This document shows, piece by piece, positions 8,046 through 16,341 of a stretch of 57,984 nucleotides of DNA (position 1 is its first letter; the number at the start of each line of letters is the position of its first letter). Location of the stretch: positions 1-57,984 of the forward strand of contig UBXM01000052.1 in NCBI GenBank assembly GCA_900469445.1. The letters run 5' to 3'. Source of the stretch: Hyphomicrobiales bacterium (lineage in GTDB: Bacteria; Pseudomonadota; Alphaproteobacteria; Rhizobiales; Rhizobiaceae). Below the pieces are notes generated by a model. The model did no database searches and was not told where the DNA came from. It was given only the letters and a program-made list of their open reading frames with translations. The position numbers were made by a program, and so were the translations under genes.

Positions 8046-8930
8046 TTACTGGAAGAGCGAAAGCAGGTTCTGCGAGCCAGAGTTAGCGATCGACAGGGAC
8101 TGAACAGCGAGCTGCTGCTGCGTCTGGAGCGCCGAAAGCTTCGCCGATTCTTCTTCCATGTTGGCGTCAACCAGGCGGCTTACGCCAGCTTCGGTTGCGT
8201 CGGACAGCTTGGAAGCGAATTCGTCCTGCAGGTCGATACGGGTCGTCAGTGCGCCGAGAGCAGCACCAGCGTCCGTCAGCTTGGACAGAGCGGTTTCAAC
8301 CATGTCCATGTAGGTGTCGATCTGGCCTGTGGTGGTGGCCGAGGTCAGAGCAACCGTCATGACGTCGTTCAGGATACCGCCAGAGCCAACGCCGGCAACC
8401 ATGGTTGCGAACATTGCGTTGCTTGCGATGTCGTAGGTTGCAGTGGTGATCTTGACGCCGCTGCCATCCGTTTCGCGGATGAAGCCGTCAACAACCTTGC
8501 CCTGCGTGGTTTCGTTGGCTTCAGCAACAACCCAGTTTTCGCCGGAGAAGGATGCAGCCTGACCGATAGCCGACAGCTGCTGCTGCAGCTTTTCAACTTC
8601 GAGGTTGATCTGTTCCTTGTCGGTGGAGTTTTCGGTTGCGGTAACCAGCTTGGCCTTGATTTCGTTTACGACTTCAATGGAGCTTTCGATAGCTGCATAG
8701 GCCGTGTCGACCTTGGCTGCGCCGACGCCGAGGGCGTCCTGAGCTGCGCCGAGGGCCTTGTTGTCGGAGTTCATAGTCGTGGAGATCGACCAGTAGGCAA
8801 CGTTGTCTTCAGCTGCGCCGACGCGGAAGCCGGACGAAACGCGGTCCTGTGTGCTGGCGAGATCGGTGTTGATGTTCCGCAGCGTTGCGAGAGCCGACAT
8901 GGCGGAGGTGTTGGTCAGAATGCTGGTCAT
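8046..8930 (-). CDS. flaB: flagellin FlaB
   Basis: A 294-residue flagellin with D0/D1 helices at both ends and a short middle segment. From about residue 45 to the end it is nearly the same as FlaA, at DNA level as well, including synonymous sites, whereas its first 45 residues resemble the third flagellin (MTSILTNTSAMSAL) rather than FlaA. This mosaic suggests gene conversion within the array. It is transcribed alone: regulatory motif at 8963-9005, GGGG ribosome site, terminator at 7995-8023. The symbol follows the rhizobial order flaA-flaB and has not been checked by alignment. Confidence 0.93.
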   Translation of the reverse strand: MTSILTNTSAMSALATLRNINTDLASTQDRVSSGFRVGAAEDNVAYWSISTTMNSDNKALGAAQDALGVGAAKVDTAYAAIESSIEVVNEIKAKLVTATENSTDKEQINLEVEKLQQQLSAIGQAASFSGENWVVAEANETTQGKVVDGFIRETDGSGVKITTATYDIASNAMFATMVAGVGSGGILNDVMTVALTSATTTGQIDTYMDMVETALSKLTDAGAALGALTTRIDLQDEFASKLSDATEAGVSRLVDANMEEESAKLSALQTQQQLAVQSLSIANSGSQNLLSLFQ

Positions 8931-8962
8931 GAAAGTTGCCCCTTTGGCACTATGATTTGAAG

Positions 8963-9005
8963 GGACATTCCGGATTGCGCCGGGGAACGACAGTCAGCTT
9001 CATGC
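8963..9005 (-). promoter_or_regulatory. late-gene composite motif upstream of flaB
   Basis: Minus-strand order: GCATGAAGC (8997-9005), 13 nt, CCGG (8980-8983), 6 nt, CCGG (8970-8973), AATGTCC ending at 8963, 33 nt before the flaB ATG. The spacing is almost the same as at the third flagellin. Confidence 0.6.
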
Positions 9006-9202
9006 TTGCCGGAAACCGTTAATTTCGGCCCGTCGTTTTGATGAGCCGATTAGACACGGTTAAGGTTAACAATTCCCAAACACGAAAAGAAAAAAACGCA
9101 ATAATTTCATTTACTTCCCATTAATTTTTAAGCATTTACTTCTCATTAATCCAGGTTAAATTTTGGTATCGATTTCGCGGGAATTCGACAGGCCCAAAAC
9201 GC

Positions 9203-9231
9203 AAAAGGGCCGCACCTTAAAGGTGCGGCCC
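9203..9231 (-). terminator. rho-independent terminator of flaA
   Basis: An 11-bp perfect stem (arms 9207-9217 and 9221-9231, 3-nt loop) is followed on the minus strand by UUUU (9203-9206). It lies 24 bases past the flaA stop. Confidence 0.9.
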
Positions 9232-9254
9232 CGATTTGAGATTGCTGCCAGTGA

Positions 9255-10139
9255 TTACTGGAACAGGCGCAGGATGCTCTGCGACGAGGAGTTGGCGATC
9301 GACAGCGACTGGACAGCCAGCTGCTGCTGGGTCTGCAGTGCCGAAAGCTTGGCAGATTCTTCTTCCATGTCGGCATCGACCAGGCGGCTTACGCCGGATT
9401 CGATTGCGTCGGACAGCTTGGAAGCGAATTCGTCCTGCAGGTCGATACGGGTCGACAGTGCGCCGAGAGCAGCACCAGCGTCCGTCAGGCTCGACAGGGC
9501 GGTTTCAACCATGGTCATGTAGGTGTCGATTTCGCCCGACGTGGTGGCCGAAGTCAGAGCGATGGTCATGACGTCGTTCAGGATGCCGCCAGAGCCAACG
9601 CCGGAAACCATGGTTGCGAACATCGCGTTGTCTTCGATGTCGTAGGTTGCAGTGGTGATCTTGACGCCGCTGCCATCCGTGTTGCGGATAAAGCCGTCAA
9701 CGACCTTGCCCTGGGTCTCGTCGTTGGCTGCAGAAACAGCCCAGTTTTCACCGTTGAACGAAGCGGCCTGACCGATAGCCGAAAGCTGCTGCTGCAGCTT
9801 TTCAACTTCGAGGTTGATCTGATCCTTGTCGGCGGAGCTTTCGGAAGCGGTAACCAGCTTGGCCTTGATTTCGTTGACGACTTCAATGGCGCTTTCGGTT
9901 GCAGCGTAAGCCGTGTCGACCTTGGCTGCGCCGACGCCGAGGGCGTCCTGAGCTGCGCCGAGAGCCTTGTTGTCGGACTTCATGGTCGTGGAGATCGACC
10001 AGTAGGCAACGTTGTCAGCGGCAGAGTTTACGTTCTCGCCGGTGGAGATGTTGTTCTGGGTCTTCTGCAGATCCTTGTTGATGTTACGAAGGGTTTCGAG
10101 AGCAGAAGTCGCGCTGGCGTTGAAGTTGATGCTAGACAT
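9255..10139 (-). CDS. flaA: flagellin FlaA, probable principal filament subunit
   Basis: A 294-residue flagellin with conserved end helices and a short middle. In rhizobia the copy next to the basal-body operon is FlaA, the indispensable subunit. The start at 10137-10139 is preferred over an in-frame upstream codon at 10166 because GGGGACA lies just upstream and MSSINFNAS is a normal flagellin start. The first 45 residues differ from the other copies (NNISTGENVNSAADN) while the rest closely matches FlaB. It is flanked by the late-gene motif (10174-10218) and a strong terminator (9203-9231), giving a single-gene transcript. The adjacent GT41 enzyme may modify it. Confidence 0.95.
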   Translation of the reverse strand: MSSINFNASATSALETLRNINKDLQKTQNNISTGENVNSAADNVAYWSISTTMKSDNKALGAAQDALGVGAAKVDTAYAATESAIEVVNEIKAKLVTASESSADKDQINLEVEKLQQQLSAIGQAASFNGENWAVSAANDETQGKVVDGFIRNTDGSGVKITTATYDIEDNAMFATMVSGVGSGGILNDVMTIALTSATTSGEIDTYMTMVETALSSLTDAGAALGALSTRIDLQDEFASKLSDAIESGVSRLVDADMEEESAKLSALQTQQQLAVQSLSIANSSSQSILRLFQ

Positions 10140-10528
10140 GAAGTGTCCCCTAAAGACTAAAAACAAACGGTGAGGACATGCCGGTTATTAATCGGCTGCG
10201 ACGATCCGACATCATGCCATTCGGTTCCGTTTTTCGTTTAGGACACCAACCCGTCGCAGGAGGAAATTAGGCGCGCAGGCCTTGCCAGAATCTTAATTTC
10301 GGGGGGGCTTCAGCGACCTTGCGCAAGCGTGGTAAATAAACAGATAAGCCTTGTTTTCAGGCGTTAAGCATAATCTGCTCGGCTGTTTTCCGGCACGCTG
10401 ACGCCACACCGGTTTCAAGCAAGCTTCGCCCAGTAAAAAACCGGGATCAATTTCTCGCATCTTGCATCCATGCGCTTCCGAAAGTGGCTGGGCCGGACGA
10501 TTGCGATAGTCAAAATACGGAGCATACG
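10140..10528. other. divergent regulatory region between flaA and the GT41 gene
   Basis: No gene is seen. Besides the late-gene motif (10174-10218) it contains a perfect 10-bp palindrome, CTTGCGCAAG (10318-10327), next to an AT-rich stretch (about 10330-10375) that may hold promoter sequence for either gene, and the ribosome site CGGAG (10518-10522) of the GT41 gene. Confidence 0.6.
10174..10218 (-). promoter_or_regulatory. late-gene composite motif upstream of flaA
   Basis: A slightly degenerate copy. On the minus strand GCATGATGT (10209-10217), 13 nt, CCGA, 7 nt, CCGG (10181-10184), CATGTCC ending at 10174, 35 nt before the flaA ATG. The GCCG and CGGC blocks can still pair. Confidence 0.5.
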
Positions 10529-12454
10529 TTGAACGAGATCAGCTACAAGGCCGCATCGCAGCAGTTTCGCAGCGGCCAGTACACAGCGTCGCTTGCCATT
10601 ATCAATCGCCTTCTCGATGTGCAGAAGGATGCCCGTACCTATGCGCTGCTCGCCCGAACGCTGCAGCAGCTCGGACACAAGGCCGAAGCCGCCCAGTCTT
10701 TCCAACTGGCTGCCGAACTCGGTGGTCAGAATGCCGATGACAATCTTATCGACAGTATCCGGCTCTATTTCGAGCTGGGTGAGAAGGACAAGGCGCTTGC
10801 GCTTGCCAGCCGCATCCTGCCGAAAATCACGCGGGACCCGGAACTCGGCTACATCGTTGCCTCGCTCCTCGTCGACAGGCAACAGGCACGCCTTGCCCGT
10901 GTATTCAAGACCATGCTGATGAAGAGCAGCAAAATCGACCATATGCGGCTCGGTGCGCGTATCTCGCTCCACACATGGGATTTGTTCGACCCGTCCGATA
11001 TCGAGACGGCACGCGTGCTTCTTTCACGGCTGCCGAACAACAATGCGGTCCGGACCATGTACCTGACCTTCAGCCGTGAACACAGCAAGTTCGACGCCAT
11101 CGACCGTCACCAGCCGATCCTAAACGAGGCCGTAGCAGCCGGTGACATCGACTTCGTCAAATGGGACGGCACGTTCTTCAATCTGCACTGGTCCGGCGAC
11201 GAGCACCTGAACCAGCTGGCACGCAGCAACACGCCGAAATTCTCGGCGGACATGACAGCGCTGCGGCACAAGGAGCCGCATACCTGGTCGGATAAGATCC
11301 GCATCGGCTATCTGTCGTCGGACTTCTTCGACAAGCACGCAACCATGAAACTGATCCGCCGCGTGCTGGAACTGCATGATCGCGATCGTTTCGAGATCAC
11401 GCTGTTCTGCCATTCGGATCCGAAGCTGCTGGCCACCAACGAGGTCGACCGCAGCGAATGGGGCAATATCGTCACGATCCGCGACATGGACGACGAGCAG
11501 GTTCTGTCCGAAATCAAATCGCGTGAGATCGACATCTTCGTGGACCTCAAAGGCCATACGATGGGCACGCGCAATACGGTCTTCAACAAGCTGGCGGCGC
11601 CCATCCAGGTTGGCTGGCTCGGCTTCCCCGGTTCCACCGTGAATGTCGATCTCGACTATGTCGTGGGCGACAAATATGTCCTGCCGGAAAGTTCGAAGCC
11701 TCATTATTACGAAAAATTCTGCCGCCTTCCGGAAACCTATCAGCCGAATGACCCGGTTCACCGGCCGCTGGCCAAGCCTATGGCCCGCAAGGACGTCGGT
11801 CTGCCGGAAGATGCCTTCATCTATGCGTCGTTCAATGCGAACCGCAAGATCACCTCGCCGATGATCGAGATGTGGGCGGAGATCGTCAAATCCACACCCA
11901 ATAGCATTCTCTGGATTCTGACCAACAACAGCGAAGGCCGTGCCAACATACAGAAGAAGCTTGTCGCATGCGGCTTGCCTGCCAAGCGTATCCTGTTCAT
12001 GAACAAGATGCATTTCGAGCACCACCTCAACCGTATTCCGCTTGCCGATCTTGGCCTCGACACCTACCCGGTTAACGGCCACACGACGACCTCGGAAATG
12101 CTCTGGGCCGGGTTGCCGGTCCTGACCTACAAAGGCACGAATTTCGCCTCGCGCGTCAGCGAGAGCCTGCTCAACGCCATCGGGCTGCCGGAACTGGTTG
12201 CCGAAAACGAAGCGGACTATCTGCGCATGGCCGTCGAGTTCGGCAACAATCCCGAACGCCTCAAGCCGCTGCGGCAGCGCCTGGAAGACAACCGCCTCAA
12301 GAGCCCGCTCTTCGATGCCGAGCGTTTCTGCCGGCATCTCGAAACTGCCTACGAAATGATGGCCGATCGCGCCCGCAAGGGCCTGAAGCCGGATCACATC
12401 GATGTCGCCGGCCTGCCGCCGCGCACCGAGCCTTTCATGGAAAAGGCCGACTGA
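10529..12454 (+). CDS. TPR / O-GlcNAc-transferase-like glycosyltransferase (GT41), candidate flagellin glycosyltransferase
   Basis: A 641-residue protein. The first 70 residues form about two TPR units, a linking helical region follows, and residues from about 255 match the SPY/OGT catalytic domain: IGYLSSDFFDKHATMKL with the candidate base His270, GTRNTVFNKLAAPIQVGWLG, NANRKITSPMIEMWA with the UDP-binding-type Lys440, and the C-terminal VNGHTTTSEMLWAG followed by ASRVSESLL. Such enzymes transfer a sugar, often GlcNAc, to Ser/Thr of proteins. Position beside four flagellins suggests flagellin as acceptor, which is inference. TTG at 10529 is chosen because CGGAG lies 6 bases upstream; an in-frame GTG at 10484 lacks such a site. 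No membrane segment is seen, so it should be cytoplasmic. Confidence 0.8.
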   Translation: MNEISYKAASQQFRSGQYTASLAIINRLLDVQKDARTYALLARTLQQLGHKAEAAQSFQLAAELGGQNADDNLIDSIRLYFELGEKDKALALASRILPKITRDPELGYIVASLLVDRQQARLARVFKTMLMKSSKIDHMRLGARISLHTWDLFDPSDIETARVLLSRLPNNNAVRTMYLTFSREHSKFDAIDRHQPILNEAVAAGDIDFVKWDGTFFNLHWSGDEHLNQLARSNTPKFSADMTALRHKEPHTWSDKIRIGYLSSDFFDKHATMKLIRRVLELHDRDRFEITLFCHSDPKLLATNEVDRSEWGNIVTIRDMDDEQVLSEIKSREIDIFVDLKGHTMGTRNTVFNKLAAPIQVGWLGFPGSTVNVDLDYVVGDKYVLPESSKPHYYEKFCRLPETYQPNDPVHRPLAKPMARKDVGLPEDAFIYASFNANRKITSPMIEMWAEIVKSTPNSILWILTNNSEGRANIQKKLVACGLPAKRILFMNKMHFEHHLNRIPLADLGLDTYPVNGHTTTSEMLWAGLPVLTYKGTNFASRVSESLLNAIGLPELVAENEADYLRMAVEFGNNPERLKPLRQRLEDNRLKSPLFDAERFCRHLETAYEMMADRARKGLKPDHIDVAGLPPRTEPFMEKAD

Positions 12455-12847
12455 ACATCGTCGCCGGGCAGAAGCCCGGCCGGACGCGCATTGCGTGCTG
12501 CGTCCGACAAATTCCAGCATGATGCTGCTTTGAAGCACACGGTTCTCGTCAACTATTTGACGGGAAGCCCGTTTCTATTGCCGGGATGCGTGCAAGGCAC
12601 ATCATCACAGACCGGCATCGAACCTGATTGAATTTGCAAACCGGCGACAAAAGGCCGGCGCGATCGACTGTATCGCATAAAACCAAAGGGGGACTACAGA
12701 TGTCAAATTTCTCTTTAATTTCAATTATCCATCTCTACACAAGCTTTACACAATAAATTTATCCCCGAGCGATCCTCTGAAGTTTTCAGGGATCTCGTGA
12801 CAGCCCGACCACAACGTTAACCACAAAAAACTGGCTAGACGGCTCAC
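12455..12847. other. intergenic region with tandem hairpins and a possible degenerate late-gene motif
   Basis: No gene is seen. Two short stems follow the GT41 stop directly: arms 12463-12469/12474-12480 and 12481-12487/12500-12506; there is no T-run, so they are weak terminators or mRNA stabilisers. At about 12612-12660 on the plus strand a GGCATCGAAC, CTGAT and two CCGG blocks loosely resemble the motif before the flagellins, in the right direction to serve the next gene. Confidence 0.5.
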
Positions 12848-13309
12848 ATGAAAACATGCCCTTATTCCATCGAACGCGAAGAAATCCTGGCCAAGGCTAT
12901 CGGCCCTTTGGCGGCCGAACTTAGGTTGCTCGATGCCGCCGACCTCATCTCGCTTCTTCGCTTCGAGTATCACACCACGATTGCTGATCTCGTCGATTCC
13001 GCGGCCGAACTCTATTTCCATCCGGGAACAGTCCGATTCGGCGTTGGCGGTGACTACGCGCTCGACTGGTCTGCCTATCCGTCGATCACGCTGGATCTGG
13101 AGATCACCCCTCCGGGTATCACCATCTACAGCCGGCTGAAGCTGGAGGCCGACAAGGCCAGCATCTCGATCAACTACATCAATTTCCACAGCCCGGCTGC
13201 GGATCCGATGGAAAACACCTCCATCCTGGCGGATAGCCTCAAGAAGGTGACCTTCCGCAACACCAAGGCACAGGCGGCACTGGAGTTGAGCAGCCTGGCC
13301 CATCATTGA
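12848..13309 (+). CDS. conserved rhizobial-type protein of unknown function in the flagellar cluster
   Basis: A 153-residue protein I do not recognise. The first 50 residues look helical (EREEILAKAIGPLAAELRLLDAADL would be one long helix with its continuation); the rest alternates polar and hydrophobic residues as in beta strands (GVGGDYALDWSAYPSITLDLEI and following). It has no signal peptide, membrane segment or cysteine cluster (a single Cys at position 4). It stands alone between the GT41 gene and convergent fliP. A GC-rich hairpin at 13372-13389 followed by T-rich sequence may end its transcript. Position alone suggests a motility or flagellin-related role. Confidence 0.7.
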   Translation: MKTCPYSIEREEILAKAIGPLAAELRLLDAADLISLLRFEYHTTIADLVDSAAELYFHPGTVRFGVGGDYALDWSAYPSITLDLEITPPGITIYSRLKLEADKASISINYINFHSPAADPMENTSILADSLKKVTFRNTKAQAALELSSLAHH

Positions 13310-13371
13310 GACAGAAAGAGCATCCTTCCGGCAACCGCTGGAAGGATCCACAGGACGTCCTTCATTCCCTT

Positions 13372-13399
13372 GCCGCGCACCTGCGCGGCATTTGCGTTT
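13372..13399 (+). terminator. probable terminator of the hypothetical gene at 12848
   Basis: A 7-bp GC stem (13372-13378/13383-13389, 4-nt loop) is followed by ATTTGCGTTT on the plus strand. Confidence 0.5.
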
Positions 13400-13660
13400 A
13401 TGGCGCCTTGCCGGAGCCTGCAGGAAAGCTCGCGTCCGGCCCCATCCACCGATGCCAAGTGATTGATTGATGTTGACGCCAAGGGGCTATCGCTACGGCG
13501 CTCAAAATCCTGATCAGAATGTTCACGGATCGGCGCTCCGGCGCCAGAGCACCGAAAGCAGCGCGTTGGGCTGCAAGAGCGGCTTCACTACATCTGCAAG
13601 TCTAAGGCGTGGCGCGATCTTTCAAATTTGCTTGTCGCGCTTTCGCTCCTTGTTTTTACA

Positions 13661-13706
13661 CACATGCCCTTATCCCGAAACCGGTGACCACTTTCGGGAA
13701 GCATGC
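13661..13706. repeat. rhizobial palindromic intergenic repeat, copy 1 (RIME-like)
   Basis: An imperfect palindrome: outer arms CATGC (13663-13667) and GCATG (13701-13705), inner arms CCCGAAA (13674-13680) and TTTCGGG (13692-13698), ACCGGT-type centre. A reverse-oriented, degenerate relative is at 26726-26770. The pattern matches the short palindromic intergenic elements common in Rhizobiaceae genomes. Confidence 0.65.
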
Positions 13707-13805
13707 TCCAGGGCGATCTTGCGTTTCCAAGACAAGCGAAAACGCCCCAGCGCCCTGCCCGGCAGGTCTGCCGCACAGAGAGCTGAGGCGCACAATTTCG
13801 ATGTC

Positions 13806-14540
13806 TCAGGAAAACGATCTGACCAGCGAACCGACGAGCAGGTTCCAGCCGTCTATGAGGACGAAAAACAGGATCTTGAACGGCAGCGAGATGGATGTCG
13901 GCGGGAGCATCATCATACCCATGGCCATGGTGATCGTCGCGACCACCATATCGATGACGAGGAACGGCAGGACGATGAGGAAGCCGATCTCGAAGCCGCG
14001 GCGGATTTCCGACAGCATGAATGCCGGAATGAGCACGCGATAATAGGGTCTGTCGTTCTCGGATGTCTGCTGCCCGCGTTCGGTGGCAAGATCGACGAAA
14101 AGCGCGAGATCCTTGGGCCGGGTATTCGCCATCATGAAGGTGCGGAACGGTTCCGCCGTCCGTTCGATCGCTTCGGCTTCGGTGACCTGACTCTGCAACA
14201 TCGGCTGGATGCCATTACGCCAGGATTGCTCCAGCGTCGGGGCCATGACGTAGAATGTCATGAACATCGCCATGCTGGTGAGAATCATGTTCGACGGCGT
14301 GGTGGCAAGGCCCATGCCGGTTCTCAAGATAGAGAACGCGATGACGAAGCGCGGAAAGCTTGTCACCATGATCAGGATGCCCGGAGCAACGGAGAGAACG
14401 GTCAAAAGACCGAAGGTACGCACGATCCAGGCCGCTGCCGAGCCATCGACAGGAGCGTTAATCAGATCCTGCAGCTGCTGCGCATGCGCAAGGCCGGGCG
14501 CCAGAGCCAATACGGCAACGAAAATCGCGAGACGAATCAT
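13806..14540 (-). CDS. fliP: flagellar type III export protein FliP
   Basis: A 244-residue inner-membrane protein of the export gate. It begins with a signal-like hydrophobic segment (1-20, ending LAHAQ), as FliP typically does, and has about four further hydrophobic segments, with characteristic SFPRFVIAFSILRTGMGL and a C-terminal ILFFVLIDGWNLLVGSLV. With FliQ and FliR (not in this window) it forms the gate through which rod, hook and filament proteins pass. It is the last gene of the flgB-to-fliP operon and overlaps fliL by four bases. Confidence 0.95.
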   Translation of the reverse strand: MIRLAIFVAVLALAPGLAHAQQLQDLINAPVDGSAAAWIVRTFGLLTVLSVAPGILIMVTSFPRFVIAFSILRTGMGLATTPSNMILTSMAMFMTFYVMAPTLEQSWRNGIQPMLQSQVTEAEAIERTAEPFRTFMMANTRPKDLALFVDLATERGQQTSENDRPYYRVLIPAFMLSEIRRGFEIGFLIVLPFLVIDMVVATITMAMGMMMLPPTSISLPFKILFFVLIDGWNLLVGSLVRSFS

Positions 14541-15034
14541 TCGACAACAAAAGTCCTAACCAGGACCTTCGTTACACGCCCTTGGGAACGCAGGCCAGCA
14601 ATCTCATCGAGATCGCTCTTCAAATATGTGAATCCACGCGGTCCCTGCAGCTGCTGCAGCGACAGGGTTCGCAGATAGGCCATGATGTTCTGATTGACGG
14701 TTTCTGCCAGCGCCGGGTCGGGCGGGCCGTCGAAAACCAGCCCGACCTGAAGACGGATGAGGTTTTCCGCGGGATAACCGATATTGGTCAATATCGGTCC
14801 CAGCTCCAGAAGATTGGGGAGTGCCGGCGCAACGGCTTCGGCCCCACCGCCATGCTCGCCCGAGGAAGGCGGTGTCGCTTCGGCAGGCTTCGGCGCCGGA
14901 GCCGGCGCAATGAGCGTGCCGGTCAGCCAGCCGCCGCCGCCGCCCACCAGGGACAGCAGCACCACTGCACCAATCATAGGAATGAGCGTGTTTTTCTTCT
15001 TCGGGACGATTTCGTCGTCAGCCGTGATAGCCAT
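14537..15034 (-). CDS. fliL: flagellar basal-body-associated protein FliL
   Basis: A 165-residue protein with a short cytoplasmic start, one membrane helix (about 16-40, MIGAVVLLSLVGGGGGWLTG), a Pro/Ala-rich linker and a periplasmic domain (about 65-165) ending in TKVLVRTFVVE, typical of FliL. FliL surrounds or supports stator units at the motor. Its stop overlaps the fliP start by four bases (ATGA), and 33 bases separate it from flgH. Confidence 0.9.
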   Translation of the reverse strand: MAITADDEIVPKKKNTLIPMIGAVVLLSLVGGGGGWLTGTLIAPAPAPKPAEATPPSSGEHGGGAEAVAPALPNLLELGPILTNIGYPAENLIRLQVGLVFDGPPDPALAETVNQNIMAYLRTLSLQQLQGPRGFTYLKSDLDEIAGLRSQGRVTKVLVRTFVVE

Positions 15035-15067
15035 GTGGTTTCAACTCCTCGGCAAAGCCCGGAGGCC

Positions 15068-15787
15068 TCAGATCGGCGAGAACAGGTCCAAGACCTGCTG
15101 CCCGACGGGCGGTTGCTGGATTTCCGTCACGCGACCGCGGCCGCCATAGGAAATGCGTGCCTCGGCGATCTTTTCGTAGGAAATCTCGTTCTCCGCATCC
15201 ACATCCTGCGGCCTGACGATACCGGCAACATTGAGAATACGGATCTCGTGGTTGACGCGGACTTCCTGAGAACCACTGATCAGAAGATTGCCGTTGTCCA
15301 GAACGCCGGTCACGACAGCCGCGACGAGAAGCGTCAGCTGCTCGGCGCGTTTGGTCGAACCCTTGCCGTTCGTCTCGGACGCGCCATTAAACCCGTAGGT
15401 GGATTCCGTCTTCGGGGTCCACCCGAAAATCGTGGCGTCGGCATTCCATCCGGACTTGCGGCTGTTGGTCTTTTCCAGGTCCGTTTCGTTGTCGAAATTC
15501 GCCTTGTCGTTGATCCTGATGTTGACGGTCAGGATGTCGCCGATATTGAGCGCGCGCGCGTCCTTGAACAGGGCGGCCTGGCTGTCGCTCCACAGCGAAT
15601 AGCCATTGTTCATGTTTGGCGGACGCTTCGGATAGGATGCGAGCTGCGGGGCCTGGCTGAACTGCAGGCCGCTGCCGATCGCACTCATCGACGGCACATT
15701 GCCGATCTCCCGAATGGTCTGAGGCGTTTGCGAGCATCCGGAAAGAAGCGCCACGGTAGCGAGGAATGCGGGTGCTATTTTGGTCAT
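15068..15787 (-). CDS. flgH: flagellar L-ring lipoprotein FlgH
   Basis: A 239-residue precursor with a lipoprotein signal (LLSGC, lipidated Cys18) and FlgH features: SLWSDSQAALFKDARALNIGDILTV, then DVDAENEISYEKIAEARISYGGRG and the C-terminal VLDLFSPI. It forms the outer-membrane L ring around the rod. Its four-base overlap with motE and the following fliL indicate coupled translation. Confidence 0.95.
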   Translation of the reverse strand: MTKIAPAFLATVALLSGCSQTPQTIREIGNVPSMSAIGSGLQFSQAPQLASYPKRPPNMNNGYSLWSDSQAALFKDARALNIGDILTVNIRINDKANFDNETDLEKTNSRKSGWNADATIFGWTPKTESTYGFNGASETNGKGSTKRAEQLTLLVAAVVTGVLDNGNLLISGSQEVRVNHEIRILNVAGIVRPQDVDAENEISYEKIAEARISYGGRGRVTEIQQPPVGQQVLDLFSPI

Positions 15788-16341
15788 GACGGATCTTTCG
15801 ACGTGTTGGGATCCGCTGAACTGGCGATGATGGAAGCGACGGCCGCAGCCTTTTTCGCATCCATTTCGCTCAGAATCAGACCGGATTGGCGAGGCGGAAG
15901 CCGCATGACGATCGCGGCGGCAAGGCCTGCCTGCATTTCCTGCAACTGAGGGGCGGCAGTGTCGGGTTTCATGGTCTTGAAGATATCGACGAGACCGTTT
16001 TCAGCCTGCTTCATGAATTCGTTGCGGCGACCGATCCAGTCTTCGTACTCGGCCTTGCGGGTTTCCATGACGGCAATGCGGTCGTTGACCTCGCCCTGAA
16101 GCTTTTCGAGATCCTGTTTCTGCAAGGCGTAACGGCGGTCACGCGCTGCATCGGCAATATTGCTGCAATATTGCTGGACTTCGGTCTCGCTCGTCAGGCC
16201 GGTCGTGTCGCGAACCTGTTCCTGGGCGTCGGCAGAAGGCAGGGCAACCATTAGCCCCAGGAGAGCAAGGACCGGAAGGGCAACCGAGGAACGTTCCCAC
16301 GACCGCGGCCTGGCTGAAGATGATGTCTCTGGGCCAATCAT
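15784..16341 (-). CDS. motE: MotE, periplasmic chaperone of MotC
   Basis: A 185-residue exported protein: an Arg/Ser-rich start, hydrophobic segment (about 18-36) and probable cleavage after ADA39, then a charged coiled-coil region (RDRRYALQKQDLEKLQGEV) and a helical C-terminal part with MRLPPRQSGLILSEMDAKKA, a pattern seen in MotE and related MgtE-N-like domains. In Sinorhizobium MotE is described as needed for folding and stability of MotC. It lies between flgI and flgH with four-base overlaps on both sides. Confidence 0.85.
   Translation of the reverse strand: MIGPETSSSARPRSWERSSVALPVLALLGLMVALPSADAQEQVRDTTGLTSETEVQQYCSNIADAARDRRYALQKQDLEKLQGEVNDRIAVMETRKAEYEDWIGRRNEFMKQAENGLVDIFKTMKPDTAAPQLQEMQAGLAAAIVMRLPPRQSGLILSEMDAKKAAAVASIIASSADPNTSKDPS

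Larger units (their letters stand above)
8931..9254. other. intergenic region between second and first flagellin
   Basis: No gene is seen. It holds the late-gene motif of flaB (8963-9005), an AT-rich block (about 9070-9165) likely to contain promoter sequence, and the flaA terminator (9203-9231). Confidence 0.7.
13310..13805. other. intergenic region between convergent hypothetical gene and fliP
   Basis: No credible gene is seen. It contains an imperfect stem (13322-13329/13340-13347), a probable terminator (13372-13389) and a palindromic repeat copy (13661-13706). The open frames crossing it continue antisense into fliP and lack ribosome sites. Confidence 0.7.

Noticed and set aside
6592..10218. 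Sigma-28 (FliA) promoters before the flagellins
   Set aside because: A GCCGAT-like block occurs after CATGAA in one element, but no TAAA lies at the required distance, the block is not conserved in the others, and rhizobia are not known to use FliA.
13467..14678. 403-codon plus-strand frame covering the fliP 3' gap
   Set aside because: Mostly antisense to fliP; lacks a ribosome site; its 5' part crosses the palindromic repeat.
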